Shown here: positions 9,201 to 18,150 of the stretch, piece by piece | Layout: every line of letters begins with the position of its first letter | Position numbering within the stretch: the first letter of the stretch is position 1 | DNA from: DAMCZI01 sp032095175 | GTDB lineage: Bacteria; Bacillota; Clostridia; Clostridiales; Caloramatoraceae | Reading direction: 5' to 3' | NCBI GenBank assembly: GCA_032095175.1 | Contig: DAMCZI010000038.1 | Location: 1 to 42,979, forward strand | DNA: 42,979 nt | The notes under the pieces: generated by a model | What the model saw: only the letters and a program-made list of their open reading frames with translations | The model's database searches: none | Told to the model about the DNA's origin: nothing | Position numbers and translations under genes: made by a program

Positions 9201-9800
9201 ATGATTGATTATAATTTGTTAATTAAAGAATTTAAAAAGCATAATGGTATAATGAAAACTTCAGAACTTAACACTATTGGCTTTAACAGTAGAAATATAT
9301 TACAGTTCTTGAAAGAAGAGAAAATTATCAAACTCAAAAGAGGAATATATCAACTATCAGATGATATTGATACCACAGAGGAGATTATTATAGCAAAACT
9401 ATTTCCTGCAGCTGTAATTTATCTTCAAAGTGCTCTTTTGCACTATGGTTATACAGATAGAATTCCTTATTCATGGCAAATAGCTGTTGATAAGAATAGT
9501 TCTAAAAGTCAATACAAAATAAACTACCCTGTTATAACTCCATTCTATTTGGAAAAAAAACTTATGGATGTGGGAGTAAGTGAGTATAGCATAAATGGCA
9601 TTAAAATGAAAATATTTGATAGAGAACGTACAATTTGTGACATTCTACGATATGAAAAAAAGATTGATAAAGAAGTTTTTAATAAGGCCATCCAAAGCTA
9701 TGTTAAAGATAATGAAAAGAATATTAATAAGCTAATGGAGTATGCTAAAATTTTAAGAGTACTTAATAAAGTTAAAATATATATCGGAGTGTGGCTATAA
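9201..9800 (+). CDS. abiEi: AbiEi-family antitoxin/transcriptional regulator
   Basis: A 199-residue protein with an N-terminal winged helix (about residues 1-60; GIMKTSELNTIGF followed by the KLKRGIYQL wing). This matches the AbiEi antitoxin domain of type IV toxin-antitoxin systems. The C-terminal part holds the AbiEi repressor-type region with conserved YPVITPF- and ICD-like segments (RTICDILRY). The antitoxin neutralises the effect of the nucleotidyltransferase toxin without binding it and represses the operon. The ATG has AGGTG upstream, and the stop overlaps the ATG of the toxin gene, so the two are translationally coupled. The codon use is more AT-rich than in the preceding operon, suggesting separate acquisition. 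Confidence 0.85.
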   Translation: MIDYNLLIKEFKKHNGIMKTSELNTIGFNSRNILQFLKEEKIIKLKRGIYQLSDDIDTTEEIIIAKLFPAAVIYLQSALLHYGYTDRIPYSWQIAVDKNSSKSQYKINYPVITPFYLEKKLMDVGVSEYSINGIKMKIFDRERTICDILRYEKKIDKEVFNKAIQSYVKDNEKNINKLMEYAKILRVLNKVKIYIGVWL

Positions 9801-10771
9801 TGACAAATAGAGCAAACATAGGAGCATCAATAATTGCAAGATTAAAAAATAAGGCTAAAAAAGAAGGATTACAATTACAGTTGTTGTTGAATCTCTTTTG
9901 TCAGGAAGAATTTCTAAGACGAATAGGAAAATCAAGATTTTCAGATAATCTTGTCTTAAAGGGTGGTTTTCTTTTATATTCCCTTAGTGGTTTTAAAGGC
10001 AGACCTACAATGGATGCAGACTATTTATTAAAAAATCAGTCTAATGACATTGAAAACATTAAAAAAATTATTTTTGATATTGTTGCTACTTTAGCTATAA
10101 ATGACTTTATAAAATTTGAGATAAAAAGCTTTGATACTATAGCTGAACAAAGAGAATACAATGGAATTAGAGTAAATATGATAGGGTATATTGAGAATAC
10201 AAGGACTCCTTTTAGTGTTGACATTGGGGTAGGCGATGTAGTAATACCTCCACCTTCCAGAATGTCTTTGCCTGTTTTACTTGATGATTTTGAAAGACCT
10301 AATGTTCTCACATATTCATTAGAAACAACCATTGCAGAAAAATTTGATGCAATTATATCAAGAATGGAATTAACTAGTAGAATGAAAGACTTTTTTGATA
10401 TTTACTATTTGGCTAGTACAAATGATTTTGATGGAAGAAAACTTCAGGAAGCAATATTTGAAACATTGCAAAACAGGCACACTGTTTATGAGCACGACTC
10501 TTTAGATAGAATATATAGTTTAATTGATGATAAAGACATCTTGTTAAGATGGAAAGCATTTTGCAAAAAAACACTTAGATTTGACTTAGACTTTCAAGAG
10601 GTAATTTTTTATATAGTTAAATTTATAGAAATACCTTATAAAGCGATATTAGAGGAAGATGAAACATTTTGCTTGTGGAACCATAAAGAGAGACACTATG
10701 AGAACAGAAAGATTATTATGGATAGTTGTGATAGAAAACAGACATTAGAAAATACATTATTAGAAAATTAA
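9800..10771 (+). CDS. abiEii: AbiEii/AbiGii-family nucleotidyltransferase toxin
   Basis: A 323-residue member of the DNA-polymerase-beta-like nucleotidyltransferases of AbiE systems. The signature LVLKGGFLLY (about residues 55-64) and the catalytic TMDAD (about 77-81) are intact. A further conserved segment TTIAEKFDAIISR is near residue 180, followed by the RMKDFFDIYYL helix typical of the family. Members transfer nucleotides, for example to tRNA acceptor ends, and stop growth during phage infection. I chose the ATG at 9800, which overlaps the antitoxin TAA and has GGAG about 10 nt upstream; the in-frame GTG at 9791 lies too close to that site. The toxin looks complete and active. Confidence 0.88.
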   Translation: MTNRANIGASIIARLKNKAKKEGLQLQLLLNLFCQEEFLRRIGKSRFSDNLVLKGGFLLYSLSGFKGRPTMDADYLLKNQSNDIENIKKIIFDIVATLAINDFIKFEIKSFDTIAEQREYNGIRVNMIGYIENTRTPFSVDIGVGDVVIPPPSRMSLPVLLDDFERPNVLTYSLETTIAEKFDAIISRMELTSRMKDFFDIYYLASTNDFDGRKLQEAIFETLQNRHTVYEHDSLDRIYSLIDDKDILLRWKAFCKKTLRFDLDFQEVIFYIVKFIEIPYKAILEEDETFCLWNHKERHYENRKIIMDSCDRKQTLENTLLEN

Positions 10772-10801
10772 TAATATATCAATCTTAAACTACTTATTTA
10801 G

Positions 10802-10842
10802 TTGTTTTACAAAAAAGTATTATGGTATAATTTTACCATAAT
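10802..10842 (+). promoter_or_regulatory. promoter with 9-bp palindrome over the -10 box
   Basis: TTGTTT (10802-10807), an 18-nt spacer and TATAAT (10826-10831) form a promoter. A perfect inverted repeat, ATTATGGTA (10819-10827) and TACCATAAT (10834-10842) with a 6-nt centre, sits exactly over the -10 box. A dimeric repressor bound here would block transcription of the TPR gene. Confidence 0.55.
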
Positions 10843-10860
10843 TGGACTCTCTTGAAATAT

Positions 10861-12492
10861 ATGTTAATGAATTTAAATGCTCTTTTGGGATGTGATATTA
10901 TTATGGATATAATAATTATTATTGCATTAATAATATATGGCATAAAAGTTTTGACTAATATAAGAGGCACAAGGCTTACAAAGTACTTAGAAGAGGGAGA
11001 TAAATTATATAATAAAGAACATTTCTCAGAAGCACTGGTGTTTTATAAAAAGACTATAAAAATTTGTAGTGCATCCTTTTCTTCATATGATAAGATAATT
11101 AAAATTTATGTGCGTCAAGGTCATTTCCCGGATGCTCTATCTACCTGTGATGTATTTATAAAGAAATTTCCTAAAAACTATGTCCCCTATTATACAAAGA
11201 GCATAGTTTATGAAGAATGCGGAGAACTTGAAAAGGCATTAGATTGCTATAATCATGCCTTTGATATAGATCCTAAGGAAGGCGATATATGCCTTCGTAG
11301 GGCAGCTGTCCTATTTGCGCTTCATAGATATGAAGAAAGCATAACTCAATTTGACATGGCTGTAAGTTTAGGCTGTAGTGAAGGGGATGTTTGCATCAGA
11401 AAAGCAGCAGCACTTATCAACCTTTGCAGATATAGCGAAGCAGAGGAATACTGTAAACCTATAGCGGAGAATTACACCAATGGACACTATCTAAATGGTA
11501 AAATTGCCTGTACAGAGTTTTATCAGGGAAAATATGAGGCTTCAAAGGAAATTTATGATAGCATTTTAGAACAATGCAATGATGAAGAAAATAGATGTTT
11601 TACTAATCCGCTTATCCCAGAATATCTTGATTCTATTATAGAATTTTTGAAGCAGAATAATATTGACTGCAATGAGCTTGAAAAGGATGATTTGGGCAAT
11701 AACGAAAAGAGAGAAAGCGTATTAAAAGCTATAGCACAAAATATAACATCAGTTGTTAATGATAATGAGAACTGCGATAAAGAAATTTTAAAATGGGCTG
11801 CCGACAGATGGATAGAAATACTTGAATGCTATTTGAGTAATAAGCAGCTTGAAAGCACTATTTGCGAAAAGTCTAAAGCTTTAAATTCTTTTGATATTGA
11901 AATACATAATGAAGATATACCTGATTTACAGATAATTCATGATGAAAAAGGTATTTTGAATAAAGTAAGATCTAAAATAATTAAATATTACATAGTAAAT
12001 GGGTTTTACTTAGTTCTCATATTATTAGTAGGATTTTGTGCATATAAAGGCTCACAAGATTCTCCATTTCATTTTGGTAATACATTTAGAAGTAACAAAC
12101 TGGAAGACGCTGAAAAATCTCTTGGTTATACATTTGAAGGTGAAAAGCTGACAGGATCAGGAGCCTATAATGAAGCAATTAAACTCTTCGATAAAGCCCT
12201 TGAACTAGACTCGGAAACTCCCAGAACACATTTTGATAAGGCAATAGCCCTAATAAATTTAAATGAATACAATGAAGCACTTGATGAATGCGATATCGCA
12301 TTAGAGATAAATCAGAATTATGAAGAAGCCCTCATATGCAAAGGTGATATCCTAGTTTTATTAAACAGACACTACGAGGCGATTAACTGCTATGAAAGAG
12401 CCTTGGAGATAAATCCTGAAAATGTTGGTGTGGCTAATAAAAAAGAAAAGTGCGAGAAATTGATAAATGATAAAATTAAAAGAAACAGCTAG
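10861..12492 (+). CDS. TPR-repeat membrane protein with two TM helices
   Basis: A protein of about 543 residues with an N-terminal hydrophobic helix (IIIIIALIIYGI), a cytoplasmic TPR block of about five units (roughly residues 45-230), a linker, and a second TM helix near residue 380 (FYLVLILLVGFCAY). A second TPR block closes the C terminus (units such as YNEAIKLFDKALELD and YEAINCYERALEINP). TPRs mediate protein-protein contacts; no enzymatic domain is seen. The start is uncertain: no good ribosome binding site precedes the ATG at 10861 or the TTG at 10852, and an ATG at 10903 lies directly before the first TM helix. The promoter palindrome suggests regulated expression. Function unknown. 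Confidence 0.75.
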   Translation: MLMNLNALLGCDIIMDIIIIIALIIYGIKVLTNIRGTRLTKYLEEGDKLYNKEHFSEALVFYKKTIKICSASFSSYDKIIKIYVRQGHFPDALSTCDVFIKKFPKNYVPYYTKSIVYEECGELEKALDCYNHAFDIDPKEGDICLRRAAVLFALHRYEESITQFDMAVSLGCSEGDVCIRKAAALINLCRYSEAEEYCKPIAENYTNGHYLNGKIACTEFYQGKYEASKEIYDSILEQCNDEENRCFTNPLIPEYLDSIIEFLKQNNIDCNELEKDDLGNNEKRESVLKAIAQNITSVVNDNENCDKEILKWAADRWIEILECYLSNKQLESTICEKSKALNSFDIEIHNEDIPDLQIIHDEKGILNKVRSKIIKYYIVNGFYLVLILLVGFCAYKGSQDSPFHFGNTFRSNKLEDAEKSLGYTFEGEKLTGSGAYNEAIKLFDKALELDSETPRTHFDKAIALINLNEYNEALDECDIALEINQNYEEALICKGDILVLLNRHYEAINCYERALEINPENVGVANKKEKCEKLINDKIKRNS

Positions 12493-12526
12493 CTTATTAT
12501 AAGAATATTTAACCTATAATAAATGA

Positions 12527-12557
12527 AAACCCAGCAAATCAATTAAATACTGGGTTT
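12527..12557. terminator. bidirectional terminator between convergent genes
   Basis: AAACCCAG (12527-12534) pairs perfectly with CTGGGTTT (12550-12557) over a 15-nt loop. It lies between the TPR gene on the plus strand and a small minus-strand gene. Read on the minus strand the stem is followed by TTTTCATTT, so it can serve both genes. Confidence 0.5.
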
Positions 12558-12606
12558 ACTAAGTCTATTTATATATAGTTAAAATAATATTTTCCTGCCT
12601 GTTTTT

Positions 12607-12714
12607 TTATTTAAGATTTAAGCCTATAAAAAATCCTGCAAACATAGCAGCGATAATAAAGAAACACATTATTCTTGTAATGATTACCAACTTATCACTA
12701 TTTTTTTTATTCAT
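12607..12714 (-). CDS. 35-residue single-TM peptide
   Basis: A very short reading frame on the minus strand with a strong AAAAAGGAGA ribosome binding site placed 6 nt before its ATG. The product has a basic N terminus (MNKKNSDKLVIITR), one hydrophobic helix (IMCFFIIAAMFAGFFIGL) and ends NLK. It resembles small membrane peptides seen throughout Firmicutes. It is followed by the shared terminator at 12527-12557. Its short length lowers confidence, but the binding site and clean hydrophobic profile favour a real gene. Confidence 0.5.
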   Translation of the reverse strand: MNKKNSDKLVIITRIMCFFIIAAMFAGFFIGLNLK

Positions 12715-12809
12715 AGAAACTCTCCTTTTTCTTCATTATACAAGTGATTAAACAATATAATTATATCATAAATAGTATAAAGGACACATCAGATCGGGAG
12801 GATCAATAA

Positions 12810-13385
12810 ATGGAAAGTGATGAATCAATCAGGACATGTAAACGTGTCTTTAAACAGATTTTACATATGATGATTGGTGTCATACTGATTTTAACCCTCA
12901 ATTCATGTAAAGCTACCCAACCTAAGCAAACAACAGCACCTAAACAGTCGATTGAGGAAACTGAACCAGAAGTGCTGCCATCTGGAAAAGCTAAAATACT
13001 CGGTATCGCTGGCAACAATCGCTATAATTATGGCATAAAGTGGTGGTATGAGTACCTTGAGGTAGACATTAAAGTAAATGTAGGAGAGAAAGAGCGTTAT
13101 AATTTCTTTGCCTTGCTTTATTCTGCCGACGGTGAATGCGTTACTATAGGCGACCTAAAAGAACCAGAAGTTGAGATGGCTTGCAGAATAGAAAGCACTT
13201 ACCTTCCAAAAGGGGTTAGCACTGTACCAATTTATTTTCATGTAAGGAATATAAGAAAAATAAAGATGAATGCCCCCTACAAAGTGCATATTTATCTGTG
13301 TTCTGGAGATTCAAAAGAATTAGGTAATGCAGAGATTTATACTTCGACTTATAAAAATAGGCAGTTTTCTAAGGATGATGATTAA
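12810..13385 (+). CDS. putative lipoprotein
   Basis: A 191-residue protein with a basic N terminus, a hydrophobic signal segment (MIGVILILTLNSC, about residues 21-33) and a lipobox-like LNSC, so Cys-33 is the likely lipidation site. A Thr/Gln/Pro-rich linker follows. The mature part is beta-rich (EYLEVDIKVNVGEKERYNFF; VPIYFHVRN) and may form an immunoglobulin-like fold. The ATG is preceded by GGGAGG. It stands alone between the small membrane peptide and a relic region. No family was recognised, and the location outside the membrane makes a direct defence role doubtful. Confidence 0.65.
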   Translation: MESDESIRTCKRVFKQILHMMIGVILILTLNSCKATQPKQTTAPKQSIEETEPEVLPSGKAKILGIAGNNRYNYGIKWWYEYLEVDIKVNVGEKERYNFFALLYSADGECVTIGDLKEPEVEMACRIESTYLPKGVSTVPIYFHVRNIRKIKMNAPYKVHIYLCSGDSKELGNAEIYTSTYKNRQFSKDDD

Positions 13386-13462
13386 CTACTATAAATAAAA
13401 ACTATACAGGAAGAATAACTGCCCAGAAAACTATCTAGAAAACTATCCGTAAAACTGGAAAA

Positions 13463-13552
13463 GGAATACAAGATTTAATTATGGATAACCCAAATATAAC
13501 ACAGAAAGCTATATCAGAAAAACTTGAAGATATTACAACATCAGGAGTGAAA
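13463..13552 (+). pseudogene. relic of a winged-helix domain
   Basis: A short frame without a start reads as a typical winged-helix segment (DNPNITQKAISEKLEDIT), like the C-terminal HTH of Fic- or AlbA-type regulators, but the flanking frames are broken. It is probably the remains of a lost gene. The surrounding 13386-13722 stretch holds no intact gene; its last 100 bases probably contain the promoter of the next gene. Confidence 0.35.
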
Positions 13553-13722
13553 TTTTTAATTTTATGCACATCATTACATTACATTTCCGTTAACATAATT
13601 TGAATGTACCATAGTTTACCGCAAACATTGCGATTATGTTTTATTCCAGCAAACGTCATGATACAATAAGAATCAAGTGAATATTTTCTGATAACTATTA
13701 GAACAGTACAGGAGATGATATT

Positions 13723-14232
13723 GTGATAGAACCATCAAAAATAAAAGAAGCATTTAAAAAAGTTGAAGATGAAAACTATGCTTTTAGAATATATTTAAAA
13801 AATCATGCAGATCCAGATGAAATAGATGAGCAATTTTTAGAGCTGCATAATGAGTTATTTAAAGATTATGATTGCAGCAAATGCAGAAATTGTTGCAAAG
13901 AGTATTCAGCAACATTTGAAGAAATTGAAATAGAGCCGGCTGCTAAGTTACTTAAAATAACAAAGAAAGAATTTATGGATAAGTATATAGGAATGACTGT
14001 TAATGGATATGAGGTAAAAGGAAAGCCATGTCGTTTTTTAACTGAAAATGGTGCTTGCAGCATTGAAGAATGTAAACCAGAAGTATGTAGAGAGTATCCA
14101 TTTACAAATAAACCAGAAAGATTACATAGCTTGCTGAGTATAGTTGATTTTGCAAACGTATGTCCAGTAGTTTTTGAAATGCTAGAAAGATTGAAGAAAA
14201 TTTATGGATTTAAGAGAAGACGAAGGTATTAG
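13723..14232 (+). CDS. YkgJ-family cysteine cluster protein
   Basis: A 169-residue protein with the full Cys pattern of the YkgJ (UPF0153) family. CSKCRNCC lies near residues 50-57, followed by PCRFLTENGACSIEECKPEVCREYPF near 105-130, giving eight or more Cys that probably bind an Fe-S cluster or zinc. The biochemical role of the family is poorly known. The GTG start at 13723 is supported by AGGAGAT upstream. The C terminus ends in a basic KRRRRY tail. It looks complete and is followed by a decayed gene rather than an operon partner. Confidence 0.85.
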   Translation: MIEPSKIKEAFKKVEDENYAFRIYLKNHADPDEIDEQFLELHNELFKDYDCSKCRNCCKEYSATFEEIEIEPAAKLLKITKKEFMDKYIGMTVNGYEVKGKPCRFLTENGACSIEECKPEVCREYPFTNKPERLHSLLSIVDFANVCPVVFEMLERLKKIYGFKRRRRY

Positions 14233-14235
14233 TTT

Positions 14236-14515
14236 GATAATGACTATATGTATGAATTTTATATTGGTGGAAATAGAAAAAATGTTAAAATCACATATAC
14301 AGGCAATCCGTATGAGATATAGAATGATGTTGCTTTAGAAGAAGCTAACTTATATAAAGGTCAAAAAATTAAATATGTTTTTGATTTCGGTGATGATTGG
14401 GAGTTTGATATAGTTGTTGTTGATATTGATAAGAATGGTGCACTACAAATAAGACCAGAGATAATAGAATGAAAAGGACAATCACCAGAGCAGTATCCTG
14501 AATGAAAATAGATTT
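14236..14515 (+). pseudogene. relic of a plasmid pRiA4b ORF-3-like (TnpR-passenger) gene
   Basis: One frame reads YMYEFYIGGNRKNVKITY, an in-frame TAG, then IKYVFDFGDDWEFDIVVVD and a proline-rich end SPEQYPE, interrupted by TGA codons. The FDFGDDW core is the hallmark of the pRiA4b ORF-3-like family often carried on mobile elements. Three in-frame stops and no start show it is dead; the TGA after QYPE sits where a Trp is usual, consistent with a TGG to TGA change. The following 14516-14635 stretch holds nothing I recognise except a good ribosome binding site. Confidence 0.6.
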
Positions 14516-14635
14516 ATAGGAAACATTAATTTAGCCCTTGAATGCAGGTAATGCATTAGCATAAAAATGTTCCTATCAGAAATTGATGTAGACTGTGAAA
14601 TTGTAAACAGGTTACAAGAAAAGGAGTAGTAGCTT

Positions 14636-14950
14636 ATGAAATTATATAACAAATTAGTTAGAGATAAGATTCCTCAAATTATAGAAGCCCAAGGCAATAA
14701 ATATGATATAAAAATTGCTAATAAAGAAGAGCATTACAAGCTTCTCGAAGTAAAACTTCAAGAAGAGGTCAAAGAGTTCCTTGAGGATAAGAACCTTGAG
14801 GAATTGGCAGATATAATGGAAGTGCTATATGGACTAGCTGATAATTTGGGGTATACTGAAGAAGATTTGAACAATAAGAGAATAGAGAAGAGAGAGGAAA
14901 GAGGAGGATTTGAGGAAGGCATTGTGCTTCTTAAAGTACATGATAAATAA
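14636..14950 (+). CDS. MazG-like nucleoside triphosphate pyrophosphohydrolase
   Basis: A 104-residue all-alpha NTP pyrophosphohydrolase of the short phosphoribosyl-ATP-pyrophosphohydrolase-like group. It starts with the diagnostic MKLYNKLVRDKIPQII and carries the metal-binding EEV-x-E-F and EELADIMEVL helices (about residues 43-65). It hydrolyses (d)NTPs to monophosphate and pyrophosphate. A strong AAAAGGAG precedes the ATG. Such enzymes are frequent in defence islands and may limit nucleotide pools or remove altered nucleotides. A decayed paralogue lies at 23783-24064. Confidence 0.85.
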   Translation: MKLYNKLVRDKIPQIIEAQGNKYDIKIANKEEHYKLLEVKLQEEVKEFLEDKNLEELADIMEVLYGLADNLGYTEEDLNNKRIEKREERGGFEEGIVLLKVHDK

Positions 14951-14980
14951 GTTGTTTTATGTAATGTAAGGTGATTAAGT

Positions 14981-15040
14981 AAATAAGGGACAGCTAATTA
15001 AAAATGTATTGATAGATTTTTAATTAGCTGTCCCTTATTT
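14981..15040. repeat. perfect 25-bp palindrome of the GGGACAG type
   Basis: The arms 14981-15005 and 15016-15040 are exact reverse complements, with a 10-nt loop. The tips read AAATAAGGGACAGC and GCTGTCCCTTATTT. Elements with this AAGGGACAG core are scattered through many clostridial genomes and are thought to be moved by REP-associated Y1 transposases. Here it lies between the MazG-like gene and the Shango system and could also terminate transcription. Confidence 0.7.
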
Positions 15041-15146
15041 GTGTATATATATGATGGCATATTGCCTTTGATAGCTAAATTATTTAATGATGTTTGTATG
15101 TGGTATTCTGCTGGACTTATATTCCTATATTTTAGGATGAATTGAT

Positions 15147-16835
15147 ATGATTTTTACTAATAAATGGTTTAGAGAAGGTATTAATAAACCTCTGAAAGTC
15201 AATAATCCTAAAGAGGTGAAAGCTATATTAAAAAATGAAGTTAAAAATGTACTCAGTCCAGATACTATCTATTCAATGGATAATATCATACTTAATAAAT
15301 ATGCCCATATAAAAACACCGCAATATATATTTGATTCCCTGCAGAAATTTAAAATTGATGAAGAATACATTGAATGGTTAGCAAATAAAATTATTAGCCC
15401 AAAGAATATAGTTTTTGCTTGGGACTCACTGAAATATGCAAATATTAGAGGAAATAGAGCTATATATGTACCATTAGTTTATCATAGAGCAACTTTTAGG
15501 CGCTTAAATGATGCTCAGAAGGAATGGTATTTTTACTGGAGACAAAGGGTTTTGAATGATGAATATCTTGATACGGATTTAGATTATATTCTTTTATTTG
15601 CCCATGAACTAATAAATTATACCTTCAATGATAATGCTGCTTTTAATGTAAGTATGATGGAAAGGCTATATGAAAACTATAGGGAAAGAGAGCCTGAGTT
15701 AGAAAATTATCTTCCTATTTGGATACATGATTTTTTAATTGAACTTGGAGAAGAAAAATTAGCAGAAGACTGGTGTATTAGTTATGAACCTAGGGAGGAT
15801 CCTTCATATAAAAGAATAGTTAAAAATCAAGACAAGCTTGATAAAATATGTATTGTAGCATGGAAAAAATATCTAAAGCCATATAAAGAAACCGAATTCT
15901 TCAGAAATAATAAAAGTAAAATATATTATACCTTTAGACAAGGAATTGTTCTTTTAAACGATATATATAAATCCCAAGGAATAAGCCTTTTAGAAAATTG
16001 GTTTGAAAAAGAAAATATAATACGGAATGGGATACTGTTTACAACTTCAGTATCAGCTGCAATAGTAGGAAGAAGTTTAAATACAACAGATAGAAAGTAT
16101 GTAATACACCATCCTTCAAAAAAAATATTTGATGAAATTACTGCTCTCCTTCAAATGAGTGAAAATGTTTTAAGGTTTATTATGGGCGAGGAAAGATATG
16201 TTGAAGTGCAAAGTGAACAACTTCCAGATAATTTTAGGAAAATGCTGTTTAAAAAGCTATATTCTAAAAAATTGAAAGATAGATTTATCCTTGCTCAGGA
16301 AGGAAGAAAAGGTGAAGAAACCATAAGTATTTCACCCCCACTAAAAGAAAAAAAACTTTGGAATGAAATAACCTTTAATATGGCAGAGATTGAAAGGCTA
16401 AATAAACATAGTGAGGAACTTCAAAGCAACTTTAGAGAAATGGGATATGAAGATGATGAAGTAGGGCAGGCTTCATTACAGGAAGCAGCAATAGATGATG
16501 TTGTAGTTGAAGAGACTGATAAGAATCCTATAAACAACTTTGAATTTAATTGTGGTAGTGATACAAAAGAGGATGAGTTTATTGAATCCTTAAATGCAAT
16601 GGAACTTAAATACCTTGAAAGCTTTGAAGGTCTCAAAAAAAGTATAAGTGAATCAAATATATTTATTAAAACCATAGGCATGATGTTAGGTACTTTCATT
16701 AGCAGCATAAATGAAAAAGCAAATACTTATTTAGATGATAATCTTATAGAAATCCATGGGGATTATTATGTTATATACGAAGACTATGAGGACATAATTA
16801 TTAAAATTAAAAAAGGTGAGGTAAATGAACATTAA
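15147..16835 (+). CDS. sngA: Shango SngA: TerB-domain protein
   Basis: A 562-residue protein, first gene of a three-gene defence system. The region around residues 110-215 (QKEWYFYWRQRVLN, then DTDLDYILLFAHELIN) matches the TerB N-terminal domain. The acidic C-terminal third (about 460-562; ESLNAMELKYLESFEG, ending IYEDYEDIIIKI) matches the TerB C-terminal domain. TerB modules are often membrane- or metal-linked sensors. The ATG at 15147 has a modest AGGATGA upstream. Its end overlaps the ATPase gene by 11 nt. TerB plus ATPase plus helicase is the published composition of Shango. The middle region is unassigned. Confidence 0.75.
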   Translation: MIFTNKWFREGINKPLKVNNPKEVKAILKNEVKNVLSPDTIYSMDNIILNKYAHIKTPQYIFDSLQKFKIDEEYIEWLANKIISPKNIVFAWDSLKYANIRGNRAIYVPLVYHRATFRRLNDAQKEWYFYWRQRVLNDEYLDTDLDYILLFAHELINYTFNDNAAFNVSMMERLYENYREREPELENYLPIWIHDFLIELGEEKLAEDWCISYEPREDPSYKRIVKNQDKLDKICIVAWKKYLKPYKETEFFRNNKSKIYYTFRQGIVLLNDIYKSQGISLLENWFEKENIIRNGILFTTSVSAAIVGRSLNTTDRKYVIHHPSKKIFDEITALLQMSENVLRFIMGEERYVEVQSEQLPDNFRKMLFKKLYSKKLKDRFILAQEGRKGEETISISPPLKEKKLWNEITFNMAEIERLNKHSEELQSNFREMGYEDDEVGQASLQEAAIDDVVVEETDKNPINNFEFNCGSDTKEDEFIESLNAMELKYLESFEGLKKSISESNIFIKTIGMMLGTFISSINEKANTYLDDNLIEIHGDYYVIYEDYEDIIIKIKKGEVNEH

Positions 16836-18141
16836 AAAAAGAGATTCATCAGTAATTTTAAATGCTCTTCAAGGTGGAGTTGTTCCAGCAAGAGGTCTTC
16901 AATATATAATGGTAGGCCGTGCAGAAGAGGCCAATCAAATTTTAAGAGAACTCGGCAATGTTAAAAAGGGTTCATCAATCATCAAATTTTTTATTGGACC
17001 CTTTGGAAGTGGTAAAAGCTTTATGCAGGCACTTATTCAACAAATAGCATTCAAGGAGAATTTTGTTGTTGCCAAAGCAGATTTTACCCCGGAGAGGCGC
17101 CTTTATGGAAGTGAAGGTAAGGCAGTTGCACTATATGGGGAATTGATAAAAAACCTAGCTGTTTCCACAGTACCTGATGGAAATGCCCTACCAACTATTC
17201 TTGACAAATGGATAAGTGAAGTTCAGTCAAAGGTAGCAGTTGAAAATGGCTATGGCTCTGTAGAATTTACAAACCCAAGTTTTATTAAGGATGTTGAAGT
17301 TGAAATAAATAAAACTGTTACTAAAATGGATGCATTAACAGGTGGATTTGATTTTGCTAGAATTTTAACTCTATATTTCAAAGGATATATAGAAGATAAC
17401 TCGAGCCTTCAAAGATATGCATTAAGATGGCTTAAGGGAGAATATGCAACTAAAACTGAAGCAAGGCAAGACCTTGGTGTTAGAGACATAATCGATGACA
17501 GCAACTATTATGACTATCTAAAGGTTATATCTCAATTTGTAAAACAGATAGGATATGCAGGGTTGGTAATAAACTTTGATGAAGCAATAAATCTGTATAA
17601 AATAACCCATTCCCAGACAAGGGATAAAAACTACGAAACAATACTTAAAATATACAATGATACGCTTCAAGGAAATGTGGAAGGGCTTTATATTACAATT
17701 GGTGGTACCCCTGAGTTTCTAGATGATGAGAGAAGAGGACTATTTAGCTATGAAGCATTGAAAAGCAGACTTCAAACAAACAGATTTGCAACAAATGAAC
17801 ACCGTGATATGTCACAGCCTGTAATAAGACTTACTCCATTAAGGATTGAAGAGACATTTGTTTTACTTCAAAAGGTAAAAGATGTTCATGCTGCTCACTA
17901 TGAATACTCAACAAGAATAACAGATGATGATATTAAAAGATTTATTCAAATTGAATACTCAAGACCTGGTGCAGAAGAAAACATAACAACAAGGGATGTG
18001 GTAAGGAATTTTATAGGTGGGCTTAATATTCTTCAACAGAGCCCTGATGTAAATCCTACATTAATTTTTGGTGAGGAAGAAAAAGTAAAAGAAGAGATTA
18101 AAAATCCAATCCAAAATCGTTTCCAAAGAACAGCTCAATAG
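16825..18141 (+). CDS. sngB: Shango SngB: BrxD-like (DUF2791) ATPase
   Basis: A 438-residue P-loop ATPase of the BREX ATP-binding (BrxD/DUF2791) type. Walker A GPFGSGKSF lies near residues 57-65, Walker B LVINFDEA near 246-253, and a sensor region ITIGGTPEFL near 290. The conserved N terminus LNALQGGVVPARGLQYIMVG fits the family. It overlaps sngA by 11 nt and is followed by sngC after 9 nt, so all three genes are translationally coupled. The family partners with Lhr-like helicases in BREX and Shango and probably regulates or loads the helicase. Confidence 0.85.
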   Translation: MNIKKRDSSVILNALQGGVVPARGLQYIMVGRAEEANQILRELGNVKKGSSIIKFFIGPFGSGKSFMQALIQQIAFKENFVVAKADFTPERRLYGSEGKAVALYGELIKNLAVSTVPDGNALPTILDKWISEVQSKVAVENGYGSVEFTNPSFIKDVEVEINKTVTKMDALTGGFDFARILTLYFKGYIEDNSSLQRYALRWLKGEYATKTEARQDLGVRDIIDDSNYYDYLKVISQFVKQIGYAGLVINFDEAINLYKITHSQTRDKNYETILKIYNDTLQGNVEGLYITIGGTPEFLDDERRGLFSYEALKSRLQTNRFATNEHRDMSQPVIRLTPLRIEETFVLLQKVKDVHAAHYEYSTRITDDDIKRFIQIEYSRPGAEENITTRDVVRNFIGGLNILQQSPDVNPTLIFGEEEKVKEEIKNPIQNRFQRTAQ

Positions 18142-18150
18142 GAGGTATTT

